Assembly (NCBI GenBank): GCA_021432635.1
Contig: MU270019.1
Span: 838,813-902,812, forward strand
From: Thozetella sp. PMI_491
Lineage: Eukaryota; Ascomycota; Sordariomycetes; Chaetosphaeriales; Chaetosphaeriaceae
Reading direction: 5' to 3'
DNA: 64,000 nucleotides
How positions within the stretch are numbered: the stretch's first letter is position 1; each line of letters opens with the position of its first letter. Below, piece after piece: positions 33,399 through 45,141 of this stretch. Made by a program: the position numbers and the translations under genes. Under the pieces are notes generated by a model, which was not told the DNA's origin, made no database searches, and saw only the letters and a program-made list of their open reading frames with translations.

Positions 33399-36300
33399 AT
33401 GGCTCTGCATAGAGTCGCCCTGGGCCAACCAGCCTGCCTCGGGGGGTTCTACGATGCTAGGGCCGACAAATTTCTAGCGTCCTCTCTCTTCAACAAACTC
33501 CTGCCATCAAGCGCAATCTTATCGAGCAGCCTGAAGGAGACATCCTTCAAGGTCGTTTTCTCTGATTCGTTCAGAGACAAATTCGAGGCCATGGGCATCC
33601 AGATGGAGCTCGGCGCCAGCATACTCGCAGGTTTGGTAATGGCAAGAGGATCTGGGGCGTACTTGAACGAGGCAAACGACAGCAATCAAGTGCTGCATGC
33701 TGCGATCTATCACAAATTCATCGACACCCATGAGAAGCTGCAGCTTCACACATCTAATATCTCGGGTTTTGTAGACCCAAAGCCCACCCTTGCGTGTGAG
33801 ATCACTCACATCGTCACTGATACGTACTGGGGGGCACAGAATATCATCAGCCTCCGCCATCGTATTGGAGCCGGAGCAGATGCAGCCACAACCGAATCGA
33901 CCTTTCGCGCAGAAGTAGAGCGCTTTGCGAAGGCTCTGGAGACAGGTTATGATACCGGCCACGCTCACTTAGCGAAATTCAAGTCACAGCTCACTCTCAG
34001 CATCACTATGTACAGCGATGTCTTGGACCAAGAGGGAATTCCCATGAATGATGCCGCCGAGGTTTTGAAATTTCTCAGCACCGAAAAGAAGGAAAGTCGG
34101 TACGTACCGCTGGCCTATAGACTCCTCCCAATCTCCATGCTCGATGTGCTCGGCATTAGGATCAAGGTCAAGACGGAGAATTCGCAGGGCATTACTAGCT
34201 TGGAGTCTTTGAAAAAGTTTGCTCGGCTCTTCGACGAGTTCAACACCTCGCAGCGGAAGTTGAATGACCATCATGCCTTAGTCAAGCGCCAGCACGACTA
34301 CGTCTCGTACGAGCATCTCCAATACGTCGCATATGAAGTCTCAGCTTTGCCTCGAGTGCGATCCGAGCTGCAACGGGAATATGAGAAGGTTCTGCGAGAT
34401 GTGCGCCAAGGCCGGGGGAACGCCGAGGCCCTTTCGCATCTGCACGACAAGTTTTCCACCGGCCCGCGGTCTCCAGCAAAGATTGCTTCCATCGTTGATG
34501 AGAGCCAGGAGAAAATTTCATTTGTCACAAGAGCAGTGCAAGACGGTGCAGCATACATCGGACACAGCCAGCCCGACTTGGATGTCGTTCTTGCCCAACG
34601 AGGCACTTCGGAGGCCTATGTTCTGTCGCTCAGTCAACACGCCGTCCAGCAGCCTACATGGAACGCCAACAAAGACTTGTTGCTCGAGCTGCTCCGGAAG
34701 GCTCCGCCTGGGGCACTCATGGCAATACTAGACTGCGACGTGCTCGGAGCCCCGCTAGAGACTGCTTGTTTGTCCCATTACAGGGACGGACAATTCGTTG
34801 TCCATGACGTAGTTGCCCAAAAGCAGTTCTTGTCGCAGAAATGCATTGCTCGATATCACAAGGACAGTCTAGAAACAGAGAATGTCGAAAGGCCACTGAA
34901 GCGACGCTTCGTCAAGATACCCTGTCCTAGCCCCGACTGCTCCGGCGACAAGGGTTGCGAGTGGCACTGTAGTGAGTGCATGGCACTGCTGGAGTACGGC
35001 TATACGGATCAGTTTATCTACTGCGACTGCGGACGGAGTAGCTACGAGAAGTTTGAGTTTCGTTGCAATGATTCCAGCCACCAGCAATCGTTCCGGCCGT
35101 ACGACACGAAGCGTCTGTCTCAACTGCTAAAGAACCTGGAGAGTGGTAATAACCTAAACATCCTGATATTGGGCGAGACAGGAGTGGGAAAGTCTACTTT
35201 CATCAATGCCTTTGTCAACTATCTCCATTTTGAGACTCTGGGCGACGCTATGAAGGCCGAGAAACTCAATTCCGTCATGCCATGCTCGTTCCAGTTGCAG
35301 TTGATGGATCGGGATAGCACAGAAGGCGAGATCAAAGAAGTACAGATCTCGGTGGGAGAGGCTCGAGACGATGAGCGCGATGGCAGCACAGGTGAATCGG
35401 CGACTCAAAAGACAACTGTGTATCCTATTGTCGTGGGCAACAGAACGATCCGCCTGATCGACACGCCGGGTATTGGTGATACACGGGGCTTGTCTTATGA
35501 CAAGAAGAACATGGCCGATATCCTCGCCACCCTCGGCAGCTACGATGACCTCCACGGCATCCTAATTCTCCTCAAGCCCAACAACGCGCGGCTGACAGTC
35601 ATGTTCAATTTCTGCATGAAGGAGCTGTTGACTCACCTCCACCGCAACGCCGTGGCCAACATCGCCTTTGGTTTTACCAATACTCGCATCTCCAACTACA
35701 ATCCTGGAGATACGTTCGGGCCTCTTAAGTCGCTTCTAGGTGAACACAAGGACATTGGATTGCGCCTTTCGGCCCACACAACATACTGCTTTGACTCAGA
35801 GAGCTTCCGGTATTTAGCCGCACTGAAGGCCGGGCACCAGATACCGAACGAGGAAGACTTTCGCCGCAGCTGGGAGCACTCGCGTAAGGAGTCCATGCGC
35901 CTCCTAGACCACTTTAGCACAGCCCACCCGCACTCCATCGTCAGTACCGTCAGCATGAACGGAACGCGCATGCTCATCCAAGGGCTAACAAAGCCCATGG
36001 CCGACATCTCGGTGGTGATACAAGCCAACATAGATCTCTGCAAAGAGAAGATCGAAGAGATGAAGAAAACCAGGCTGAGTGGGCACAAGCTACGCCAGAG
36101 GCTTATGGTCAGAAAGGTGCATCTGCGCCCCAAAATACTCCCCAAGCCACGTACAGTTTGTTCAGACCAAACATGCTGCGACTTCAAGGATGATGGCAGT
36201 GGCTCCAATGTAGTCACTATCTATAAGAGCCACTGCCATCCAGAATGTCATCTAAAAGGTATCCACGCCGACACTGTTGCCCACCCGGGCTTGATCCATT

Positions 36301-37052
36301 GCTGGGCCTTCATGGGCTGTCAGACCTGCAGAACCTGCGGCCACAACTGGCAGCAGCATATGCATGTTCTATTCGAGCTTGAAGAGGTGAGAAGGTTTCA
36401 TAAATAGAGAGCTGAGGTATCTGCTGACGCTTGAACTCGTATACAGTATACTGCCATGGAGACCGACACCGAGGTCGAGCGGCAGATTCGGAATAACGCC
36501 AACGATGTGACATTGAAACAAGCAGCCATACAGGCCCACGAGCAGCTGATCAAGGAGTACAAAGAGGAGCGGGACCTAATACGGACGGCTACGGCACATT
36601 TCGGTCTCTTCCTCAAGCAGAACGCGATCACAGCCTACAACGATGCCACCATCCGGTACCTCGACCACCTGATCCAAAATGAAGAGGACAAGATCGCCGC
36701 TGCCGAACAAAGCAAACTGTCATTTGATGGTAATAAGAGGAGACTGGCGTCGCTCCAGGAGGACAAGCGCAAGCACATCGCACTTGTTGAAGCCCTGGCG
36801 GAGAGCATGGAGGGTCCTGGCGGCCATAGTCATGCGTTGGACATGGAAGGCGTCAAGCGTAAAGTGAATCAGCTCTACGAACTAAAGCACTTCGGCCAAA
36901 ACCTCCAATCCGTCAAGGAAATTGTGACAGAAGCACATAAAGCGGAACGCCGCGAGCGGCCCTTCCGCATGGAAATGGGCAATTGTGTCACCCAGTCGGC
37001 CATGTGGGCGTACAATAAGTTCAAGGGCTTGAGCAGGGCATGGAAAGGTTGA
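33399..37052 (+). CDS. SNTX/MACPF-like N-terminal region fused to an AIG1-like GTPase
   Basis: Exons 33399..36386 and 36447..37052 (intron 60 bp) give 1,197 residues. The first 260 or so residues follow the pattern of the stonustoxin (SNTX) N-terminal module, a MACPF-related fold: ALGQPACLGGFYD, FKVVFSDS, GASILAGL and a repeated GSGAYLN-type strand. A helical region follows to about 400. Residues 505-570 hold paired cysteines like a zinc site. The G domain has a P-loop GETGVGKST at 592-600 and DTPGIGDTRG starting at 688; the base-recognition motif is an unusual TNTR. A second Cys/His cluster (about 925-990) and a coiled coil (about 1000-1120) end the protein. No signal peptide or membrane segment is seen. 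Related fungal proteins are uncharacterised. The build (effector-like module plus NTPase switch) recalls immune-type proteins, which is inference. Confidence 0.8.
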
Positions 37053-37782
37053 GAAGCTGCCAACTCGCAGCAGTGAATGCGATGCTATTTCTTTGGAGTG
37101 AACTGAACTCTCCTACGCAAGGGAGCACCGCTTCTGGAGTCTCAAGAGACATGCTCTTTCCCTCAGGTAGCACTACTTTAGTTTGCTTCCTCCTGAGGCT
37201 ACGCCGCCTTAGCAGGGAATTCTATCAATGGGCGTTTTCATTTCAAATGTTTGTGACGGCAAAGAAGCCAATGTCTCGACGAGTGTGGAAGGAGCGTACG
37301 CCACACTTGGCCCACTCCAGGCAAAGGGCATTCTCCTTTCCAAACAAATCGTAGTAAACAAAAAGATGGATGCGTCTCCTGGCTCATCTTTCTACTGTGA
37401 CCCCCCCCTATGTCCTGTCGGTCGAGGCTCTCAAACAATCCTCTGCAAGCAAGTCGGCTGCATGCAGCGGCAAACAAGCAACGGTGCTGCCTCTATTTCG
37501 TCATGGCATGACCCACTTGCCTGCCGGGTAAGACGAGCCGATCGCGGTAGCTCTCAGAGCGAGCGGGTGGGGTTGCCGCGAGGCCGCGATGGGACCAACG
37601 TTACTGCCCCGCGTTTTTCTAAATTCTTTAAGGAGGGGCAGCGAACAAAAGCGGCCAGCAGGTGGTTTGTGCTTGTGGTATTCATCAACGCCACATCCAA
37701 CGAAGCCCTATCCTGCTCACGCCCTCATTGGGCAAGATACATCGACAGCCTTTCGGCCAGTAACGTCTAAATCCTTCGCAAC
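37053..37782. other. Spacer, promoter of the second Gfo/Idh/MocA gene
   Basis: No supported coding frame is seen in 730 bp. Chance frames show no domain. Confidence 0.5.
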
Positions 37783-39074
37783 ATGGTTGGCTTCGCACTC
37801 CTCGGCGCTGGCATCTTCGCCCAGACGGGTGAGTTCCCAGCTCCCGCGCAAACATGCGACCCCGCGGCCCAAGCGGCGCCGACCTCCGCACCGGCGACAA
37901 GGAGCTACCTATGACGCGTGGCTAACCGACTCGCGGCAGAACACCTCCCCGCCATCGAGGCGTCTTCGGATCTAGAGCTCAAGGCCGTCTACTCGCGCTC
38001 ACAGAAGTCGGCCGAGACCATCGCGAGTGAGGCAAAGAACTCGGTCGATGTTTACTTCGACAGCCCCGAGACTCCGGGCAAGTCACTCAGCGACCTCCTG
38101 GCCCGTTCCGACATCGCTGCCGTCGCCGTGTGCCTGCCCATCAACGTCCAGCCGGACATCGTGAAGAAGGCGGTCGAGGCGGGCAAGCATGTGATCAGCG
38201 AGAAGCCCGTCGCCAAGGACGTCACCACGGCCGTCGAGACCCTGGAGTGGTACAAGGCCCGGGCCGACGCGCCGATCTGGGCCGTGGCGGAAAACTTTCG
38301 CTTCCTTGAGAGCCTGGACTACGCTACCGCCAAGCTTAACGAGATCGGTGGGCAAGTTACGACTTTCCACCTCAAGATGAACAGCTTCGTCACCGAGGAC
38401 AACAAGTACTACAACACGCCATGTAGGTGCACGGATAATTTGCGAGGCTATCTCACAATAGCGTGTGGCTAACTCCCCGCCAAGGGCGAAAGATCCCCGA
38501 ATACCAGGGCGGATTCCTCCTCGACGGCGGTATGTAGCTCCTTCATCTTTGACTCCAGGATGAGCTTTCGTGTAGTTCACAAGGAACTAACGCTTGCGTA
38601 GGCGTCCACTTCGTCGCGGCCCTTCGGCTGCTTCTCGCCTCGGCTGGCCAGGAGCTCAAGCAGCTGGCATGCTTCTCGGCCCTCCTCGAGGAGCGCCTGC
38701 TCCCTGTCGACACGATCCATGCGGCAGCACAGACTCAGGATGGAAAGACCGGCACCATCGGCGTCTCGTTCGGCACTGAGTTCAAGTCGGGCCTGGAGGC
38801 CGAGATCGTGACGACCAAGGGCGCCGTGACGTGGACCCCGACCAAGGTGAAGGTGGTGTCCAAGTCGGCGAGCGGCGAGAAGGAGGAGTCGTCCAAGGAC
38901 TTTGTCTACAACTCGGGCGTCAAGGCTGAGTTCGAGGCGTTCGGCAAGAGCATCGTCGCCGGTAAGGGAGATGCCCGGCAGACGCCGCGGGAGGCTCTCA
39001 AGGACCTCGAGCTGCTCCAGTCGCTCTTGGAATCCGGCGAGGGGAAGGGCGCGTTGAAGAAGCTCACGCTCTAG
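37783..39074 (+). CDS. Gfo/Idh/MocA-family NAD(P)-dependent oxidoreductase
   Basis: Four exons, 37783..37828 (46 nt), 37940..38422, 38485..38529 (45 nt) and 38602..39074, give 348 residues with consistent phases. The Rossmann motif GAGIFAQTEH is split by the first intron. The catalytic lysine motif SEKPVAKD follows near residue 95. The substrate-domain stretch LLDGGVHFVAALR is restored across the third intron. The fold suggests oxidation or reduction of a sugar, polyol or dihydrodiol; the substrate cannot be read from sequence. It differs clearly from the inositol dehydrogenase-like gene at 13546. The neighbouring MFS permease could carry its substrate, but nothing proves a link. Confidence 0.9.
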
Positions 39075-39981
39075 TCAGATCGCCGTCGCCCGAGCGCACT
39101 TTTGGCTGCACATTATCAGCAGGGAACCAGAGCCTTCAAATACAATTTCCGCGACTCAGAAGGTCGTCGGAAGAATCAATCAAAGCTTGTACTGTACTTC
39201 GTAGGTAATGCTCTGGTAGAAGAAAGAAGAAAATTCCTCGAAGGCCCCCAATCCCTACAATGCATCTTCCCCGTTTGGGCAAGTTGGACGTGCATGTCGC
39301 GTTGTCTCCGACGGGCCGATCCTTACCTGGACAGGGGTTGCTCGAGGCCCGATGGCGTGTTGGCAGGCCCAGGTGTCGGGACGACCGGCATTTGCCGAAT
39401 AGAGTTTCGGTGTGCTTATTCTTCAATTTACAGTACATAGATATCCGAGGAAGGTCCAGGTTCTCCTCTGTTCATTGGTACTTTTGCTCCTATCTTGCTC
39501 TCGTCTTTGGTGTCTCCTGATGCGCTAGAGCTGTATCTTGCTGCGGCTTTAGGAGCTTCCACTGTGCAGCTTGCATAACACCATAACCAACAGGGCAAAG
39601 TATACTTACTGTTGGTTGTGTAGAGTCGCACCGGCCCCGCCTTGGGGTGCCTGTTGGGGGTTGACAGGCCTGTGCTTGAAGCGAGAGCCGTCCCGCACGA
39701 TATAATCTTGCTGCCCCGGCACGTGCCCCGGCCGCAGCGCATCCCTACGATTGGGGTATCTCCCGACTAAACCCAGTCCCTGGACACTCTTGTCTAGCGC
39801 CATCTCGCTTCTCCATTGTTTTTCATCCTTTTTTCTGGCATTGCTGGACTGCTCCCGTAAACTGGCCACGCGACGGCGAAGGCGAGAGGTTGTTTCTCGG
39901 TAGGGCTTCAAATATTACGGCTGTTGACATACCGGGTACGCCCAAGGCCAATCCCAAACGGCCCCGCTTTCAACCATTCAG
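39075..39981. other. Spacer upstream of the first Dal5-like permease
   Basis: No supported gene is seen. This stretch holds the 3' end of the oxidoreductase and the promoter of the permease. Confidence 0.5.
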
Positions 39982-42207
39982 ATGGTGTCTATCAGAAGCT
40001 TAGCGGCACGAGCTGCCATCTTTCGCCCTTCAGAGAAGCGGTCGCCTCTCGAGAGCGCCCTTGTCCGGCGGTTGGATATCTTCCTCATGACATTCGGATG
40101 CATTTCTCAGGGTATGGCTCAACCAGAACCGTACCTCAAAGCAAAATTGTGAACTTTCTAACACTCTCTAGTCATCAAGTAAGAGACCAAATCGGGCCTG
40201 TCGGACTTGGTAGGACTAGGCAAGATCATACGGCTGATATCTCCCTTACTTCAAGGTACCTCGACCAGCAGAATATTAGCTCGGCCTATGTATCCGGAAT
40301 GCAGCGTGACCTGAATCTCACCGGGAATGAGCTCAACTTGTCAGTATCGCACGGCCACGTGCTGCTTCGGGTCGTGGCACCCACAGGAGCTAACTGGACC
40401 TCAAACTAGCTTCACGACATACTTCAACATCTCGTACTGCATATTTCTCATCCCCTCCCAGATTATGCTGACGTATGTGCGCCCGAGCTACTGGCTCCCG
40501 GGCTTGGAACTAGCGTGGGGTGTCATCACCGGTCTGCTCGCGCTCTCACAAAGCGCAACCCATGTTTATGTTCTCCGCTTCTTCCTGGGCATGTTTGAGA
40601 GCAGTGCATGGCCAGGAATGATGACCATCCTAGGTAGGTCAACAGAAGCAGATCGGTGCCTTTTATGGTGCTAACGGGAACCGTAGCGTACTGGTACACG
40701 CCGGCTGAGCTCGCCAAGAGAATGGCTTTCTACCATTCGTGCCAGTACATCGGATCCATGATGTCCGGGGCGCTCCAGGTGGCTATCCTCAACACCCTCG
40801 ATGGGTCGCACGGTCTTGCAGGATGGCGGTCAGACACATCACCATTGTGCGATTTGAATGTTTGCTGACGCCATATTCAGCTGGCTCTTCGTGATTAATG
40901 CTATCATGACCGTGGTGGTTGGCTTCGCGGGCATCTTCATGCTCCCTGACTATCCTAACAAGCCCAACCCGCGAGCATTCTGGTTTACCAGCGAGCACGC
41001 CGAGATGGCAAGGGAGAGACTGAATCGACACGGCCGTGCTCAAGCCACGCGTATTACATGGGCAGGAGCCCGGTGCGTCATCCTCCGATGAGCACTCCCC
41101 AAACCTTCTATGGGGCGAGAAGCGCGCTACGGCTGAGCCTTGCTAACCCTGCCTCAGGCGAACTTTTGTGCTCTGGATTTCCTACTTCGTGCCGTTCCTC
41201 TACATCGCCACGGTTCTCGCGCAGTACGGCTACAACTACTTCAACCTCTTCCTCCAGAAGGCGAAGAACACCGACGGTACTTTGACCTGGAGCTCCCAGC
41301 AGGTCAACGCGATCCCCATCGGAGGCGGGGCCATCACGGTGCTTTTCGGTATGCTCGGTCAATGCCGACGAGTCGGGAGCGCAATGCTAATGCAACCGTG
41401 ACTAGTTTGGGTATGGGGCATTGCCTCTGATATCTTACAGACCCGATGGACCCTTATCGTCATCCAAGGAGTGATTGGGTTGATACCGAGCATTACCATG
41501 AGCATTTGGACACAAAACCCAAAGACCACGCCTATAGCAGCTGCATATGCCAGCTACTTCCTTACCTACTTGAGTTTAGGCACGGCTCCCCTCATCATGT
41601 CGTGGGTAAGTAATACACAAACTCCGAGCAATCTCTTTTCTTGCCTGACGCTATTCATTTCTTTTTGTTCAATCTTGAGCTTGCTTGTAGTGCTGAATGC
41701 TAACTTCACTGGCCCTAGCTCGCCGATATGTGAGAATATCTTATCCTAAGGCCACCTGGACACCTACTGACATACCTAGGGTTCCTCATGACTCAGAAGC
41801 AAGAACTTTGATCGTCGGATACACGATTGCTGGAGTGTACTCCATCACGGCATGGTCCCAGGTCCTCGTATGGCCCGCATCGCAGGCACCATACTGTAGG
41901 TTGTATGCATTGAGGATATGACTAGGCTGCTGACTGAAATGCTAGATAAGTCTGCCTGGCAGCTTTCCATTGGCCTATGGTTGCTGGTGATCTTCCTCAC
42001 GTGCTTGTTACGGTTCTTGGACCGCCGTTACTCACAGTAAGTGCGCCTCCACCTCCCTCGCCGCATTTTTTGCTCATTCTCCATAGTCGCGATGAGCCCT
42101 CTCTACATTCCGAAGAGCAAGAGCAGATCGAGCAGGAAAAGGCGATTACGGGTGCGGGGCACGAATCCGGTTTGGGTAAATCAGGGGACAGCGAAGAGAA
42201 AGTCTGA
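39982..42207 (+). CDS. MFS permease, anion:cation symporter (allantoate/pantothenate type), 12 exons
   Basis: The exons are 39982..40111, 40172..40178 (7 nt), 40256..40339, 40410..40633, 40687..40828, 40881..41072, 41158..41348, 41406..41605, 41719..41729 (11 nt), 41780..41895, 41946..42036 and 42087..42207. All introns are GT-AG, and the sum is exactly 503 codons (502 residues). Typical marks are DIFLMTFGCISQ, KYLDQQNI joined through the 7-nt exon, RFFLGMFESSAWPG, LADMVPHDSEARTLIVG joined through the 11-nt exon, and APYYKSAWQLSI. About 12 membrane segments are present. The closest well-known relatives are Dal5-type allantoate/ureidosuccinate and Liz1/Fen2 pantothenate symporters at the plasma membrane. 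The substrate is not certain. Confidence 0.9.
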
Positions 42208-42959
42208 CAACAGTATCGGGTACTTCTGAATAGCATAGCATCGTATTCGTCGGCTCAGTAGATCCGCGTAGTTTGACTGAGGGAAACTATCGATTTCACC
42301 CCTGCGCTTTTTTTCCAGGCGTGATCAGAGCTACTCATGAAGCCACTCCCAGGCATATATAGCATGGTAGTTAGACCTTATGTGGCTAGCTTCGACCATG
42401 GAACCGGCATTTCCAGCTGGATTTTGTCGCTAGACTAGTTCCATACCTCCAATGATACATGCTACCCGCGTATAGTGTGCCGGCCAGTGCTTGGGTCGTT
42501 GTGTTTACTTGCTATAGTCAACCCTAACCCTACAACTTATACAGTAACTGGACCGTCGGAAATCGGTACCATAGCCGTGGGCCCTGCTCCACTTACAGTT
42601 GACCTGGTTCCCGAAGCTCTTCAAGCTGGCCTATGTTGCTGCCAAGTGACTAGCCCCGCTTGTTCTTGGCTCTCGCTACAGGGCCAGGATTACCTACTGC
42701 ACCGGGCCATGTCTTCCGACGTTTTGTTAGTTCAGTCTGGGCATTCTCTATCGCTTCCGCTTCCCCAGATATCGGGTCCTGGCAGCCGACCTCGGCCGCG
42801 TGCTACGCCTCCAGATCCGCGAGGGATAAATGCCACCGATAAGATCCTCCCACCTATTTAAACTGCCGACATGGTCTGTGATGCAATTGTGCAGTCGGTT
42901 TCTGGGGAGCCGCGACTTTTCGTACGCGTAACGAACACCCTGCCTATCGCGACGACACC
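42208..42959. other. Spacer between two Dal5-like permeases
   Basis: This 752-bp stretch separates two co-oriented permease genes. A chance frame lies at 42475-42861 without domain features. The promoter of the second permease should be here. Confidence 0.5.
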
Positions 42960-44563
42960 ATGGGCGAGAAGCACCCCTCAGACGAGCTCAAGGCTCCCGT
43001 CGCCGACTTCAGCGCCTCCACGAGCTCCGAGTTATGCGATGTCCCCGTCGCCGAGGACGAGGCGCTCGAGAAGAGGGTGACGCGAAAGGTAGACGCCCGT
43101 GTCGTGCCCATGCTCTGTGCGCTCTATCTCACCGCCTACCTTGACCGCACCAACATTGGAAATGCGCGACTCCTGGGCCTGGAAGCGGAGCTTGGCATGC
43201 CCTCTGACGGGTACAACACGGCAGTATGGGTCTTCTTCCTCACGTTCGTGCTCATGGAGGTCCCCTCAAACCTGGTGATGGCTCGTTCGCGGATACCACC
43301 TCACTACTGGCTTGGCATTTCTATGACGCTCCTCGGCATTGTCACGATGACACAAGGCTTCGTGAAGAGTCCCGGCCCTCTGTACGCGTGCCGGGCTATC
43401 ATGGGTATTTTCGAGGGGAGTTTGGGTCCAGCCGCAGCGCTGATGATGGGCTCGTACTACCGGAAGCACGAGTTTCCTCTCCGATATTGCTGCTTCACCA
43501 CGAGCGCTCTCATCGGCGCGTCCTTCAGCAGTGCAAGTCTCCCCAAGATGCTGCTCCGCTGAGCCGACTATCGCTGACTTGTGTGATCATTTAGTTTCTG
43601 GCCTACGCAATCAACTTCATGAACGGCGTTCAGGGCATTAGTTCCTGGCGCTGGATCTTCATCCTCGAAGGCCTGTTCAATATCTGTGTGGCACTCTGCA
43701 CGTTTCTCGTCTTGCCACCTTTCCCCGCCGAGTCCAAGTTTCTCACGCCCGAAGAAAAGCAACACCTTCTAGACCGATTGTTCCGCGAGCGCGGGGATGA
43801 GGTCGAGAGCCTCCGGGGTCAGCCGTGGATTTCCTACCTCTTCGACTGGCAGACGTGGATCAACATTGTGGCGTATTTCGGTGCCGACATGTCTGCGGCT
43901 GCCATCTCGCAGTTCTCTCCGACCATCCTGAGTGAATGTAAGTGCAGATTGTCCCCGTCTCGGGGCACTCGAATATGTTTCTATTTGCATGACTGCTAAT
44001 TCTCTTCTAAAGTGGGCTGGACCGCCAATGAGGCCAACCTACGCAACGTTCCGATTTGGCTTGTGGGTGCACTAATCGCGGTTACGGGAAATATCCTTGC
44101 CGGAAGACTCAAGCTCCGCTTCCCGTTCATCCTCTTCGGCGGCATACTCTGCACCATTGGCTGGACCATACAGCTCGTCCAGGCGAACCCGTCCGGAGTC
44201 CGTTACTTCGCCCTCTACTTCATCGCCATCGGCTCGTTTCTACAGCTCCCGCTGCTCGTAGGCTGGCTTTCGGCGAACGTGGTCGGTCGACCCCGAAAGG
44301 CCGTGGCGCACGCCTTGCAGATTGGGTTCGGAAACAGCGCCAACTTCTTGAGCGCCAATGTCTTCCTCGCAGCCGAAAAGCCGAAATATCGGACCGGCTT
44401 CTCGGCGGGACTGGCAGTCACTGTTATCGGGCTTGTGGCCGCCTGTGCGCTAGAGGTGATTCTCTGGACAAAGAATAAGCACGCGGACGCGAGAGAGGCC
44501 AGAGGCGAGACAGAGACCAAGTTGGTAGGAAAAGACGGAGTGAGGTTCAGATACACCCTTTGA
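42960..44563 (+). CDS. MFS permease, anion:cation symporter family, with a GC-AG intron
   Basis: Exons 42960..43532, 43595..43937 and 44013..44563 give 488 residues. The first intron begins GCAAGT, a typical GC-AG donor; no nearby GT keeps the frame. Family marks are YLDRTNIGNAR in the first membrane helix, FEGSLGPAA, and SWRWIFILEG restored after the first intron. About 12 membrane segments are seen. The family carries small organic anions, vitamins or dipeptides with protons. It is not a close copy of the permease upstream, so the pair is not a recent tandem duplication. The substrate is unknown. Confidence 0.9.
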
Positions 44564-45141
44564 ATCTCGCTTCCCAGTAACGGGTGGCTAGTGAGCTCCT
44601 CGTTAGTTAGATATTCAAGATATGACCATAATTGTAGTATAACCCCCCTGGAAGTGTGACCGTATGCTAAGCGTATCTGGTCCAATCAAATATTCGGCCC
44701 CACGTAATAGCAATGCATTACAGGCATGTATGTCCTGATGGCCTCGTCAGCCTAGCGGTACGGGATACAACGCAATATCCTAGGGTGAGCCCCAGCATTC
44801 CGGGTTACTACCTAATAACTCGGGATCCGATGCAGCATACCGGGATCCTACCTAATTCGATCCAACCAACCTTTCGAGATATGCGCTAGCTCATCCGCTA
44901 CGTAGAGGTGAGTAACATATGTGGCATGGGTAATTACGGCATCATTGGTTCGGTGAGTTCGTGCAGGCAGATAATATTATTATTATAGGCAGAGCTTTTA
45001 AGCGCGAGCATGATACACGCCACCTCGGCCGCGGAAAGCCGAGGAAGATATCTCGGGGAACCCTTTCCGATGTAGCTAGAAAGCGGGCACATATCGGCGA
45101 CGCAGTGGAAACGATGCAGGACGCCCTAGTACCCAAAGGCA
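44564..45141. other. Spacer between convergent permeases, weak short repeats
   Basis: No gene is seen. Around 44760-44860 short imperfect direct repeats occur (for example CTACCTAAT twice near CGGGAT). Nothing matches a tRNA. Confidence 0.4.

Noticed and set aside
44740-44860. Possible tRNA or structured RNA between convergent permeases
   Set aside because: Short repeats are present, but no A and B box pair and no cloverleaf could be drawn.
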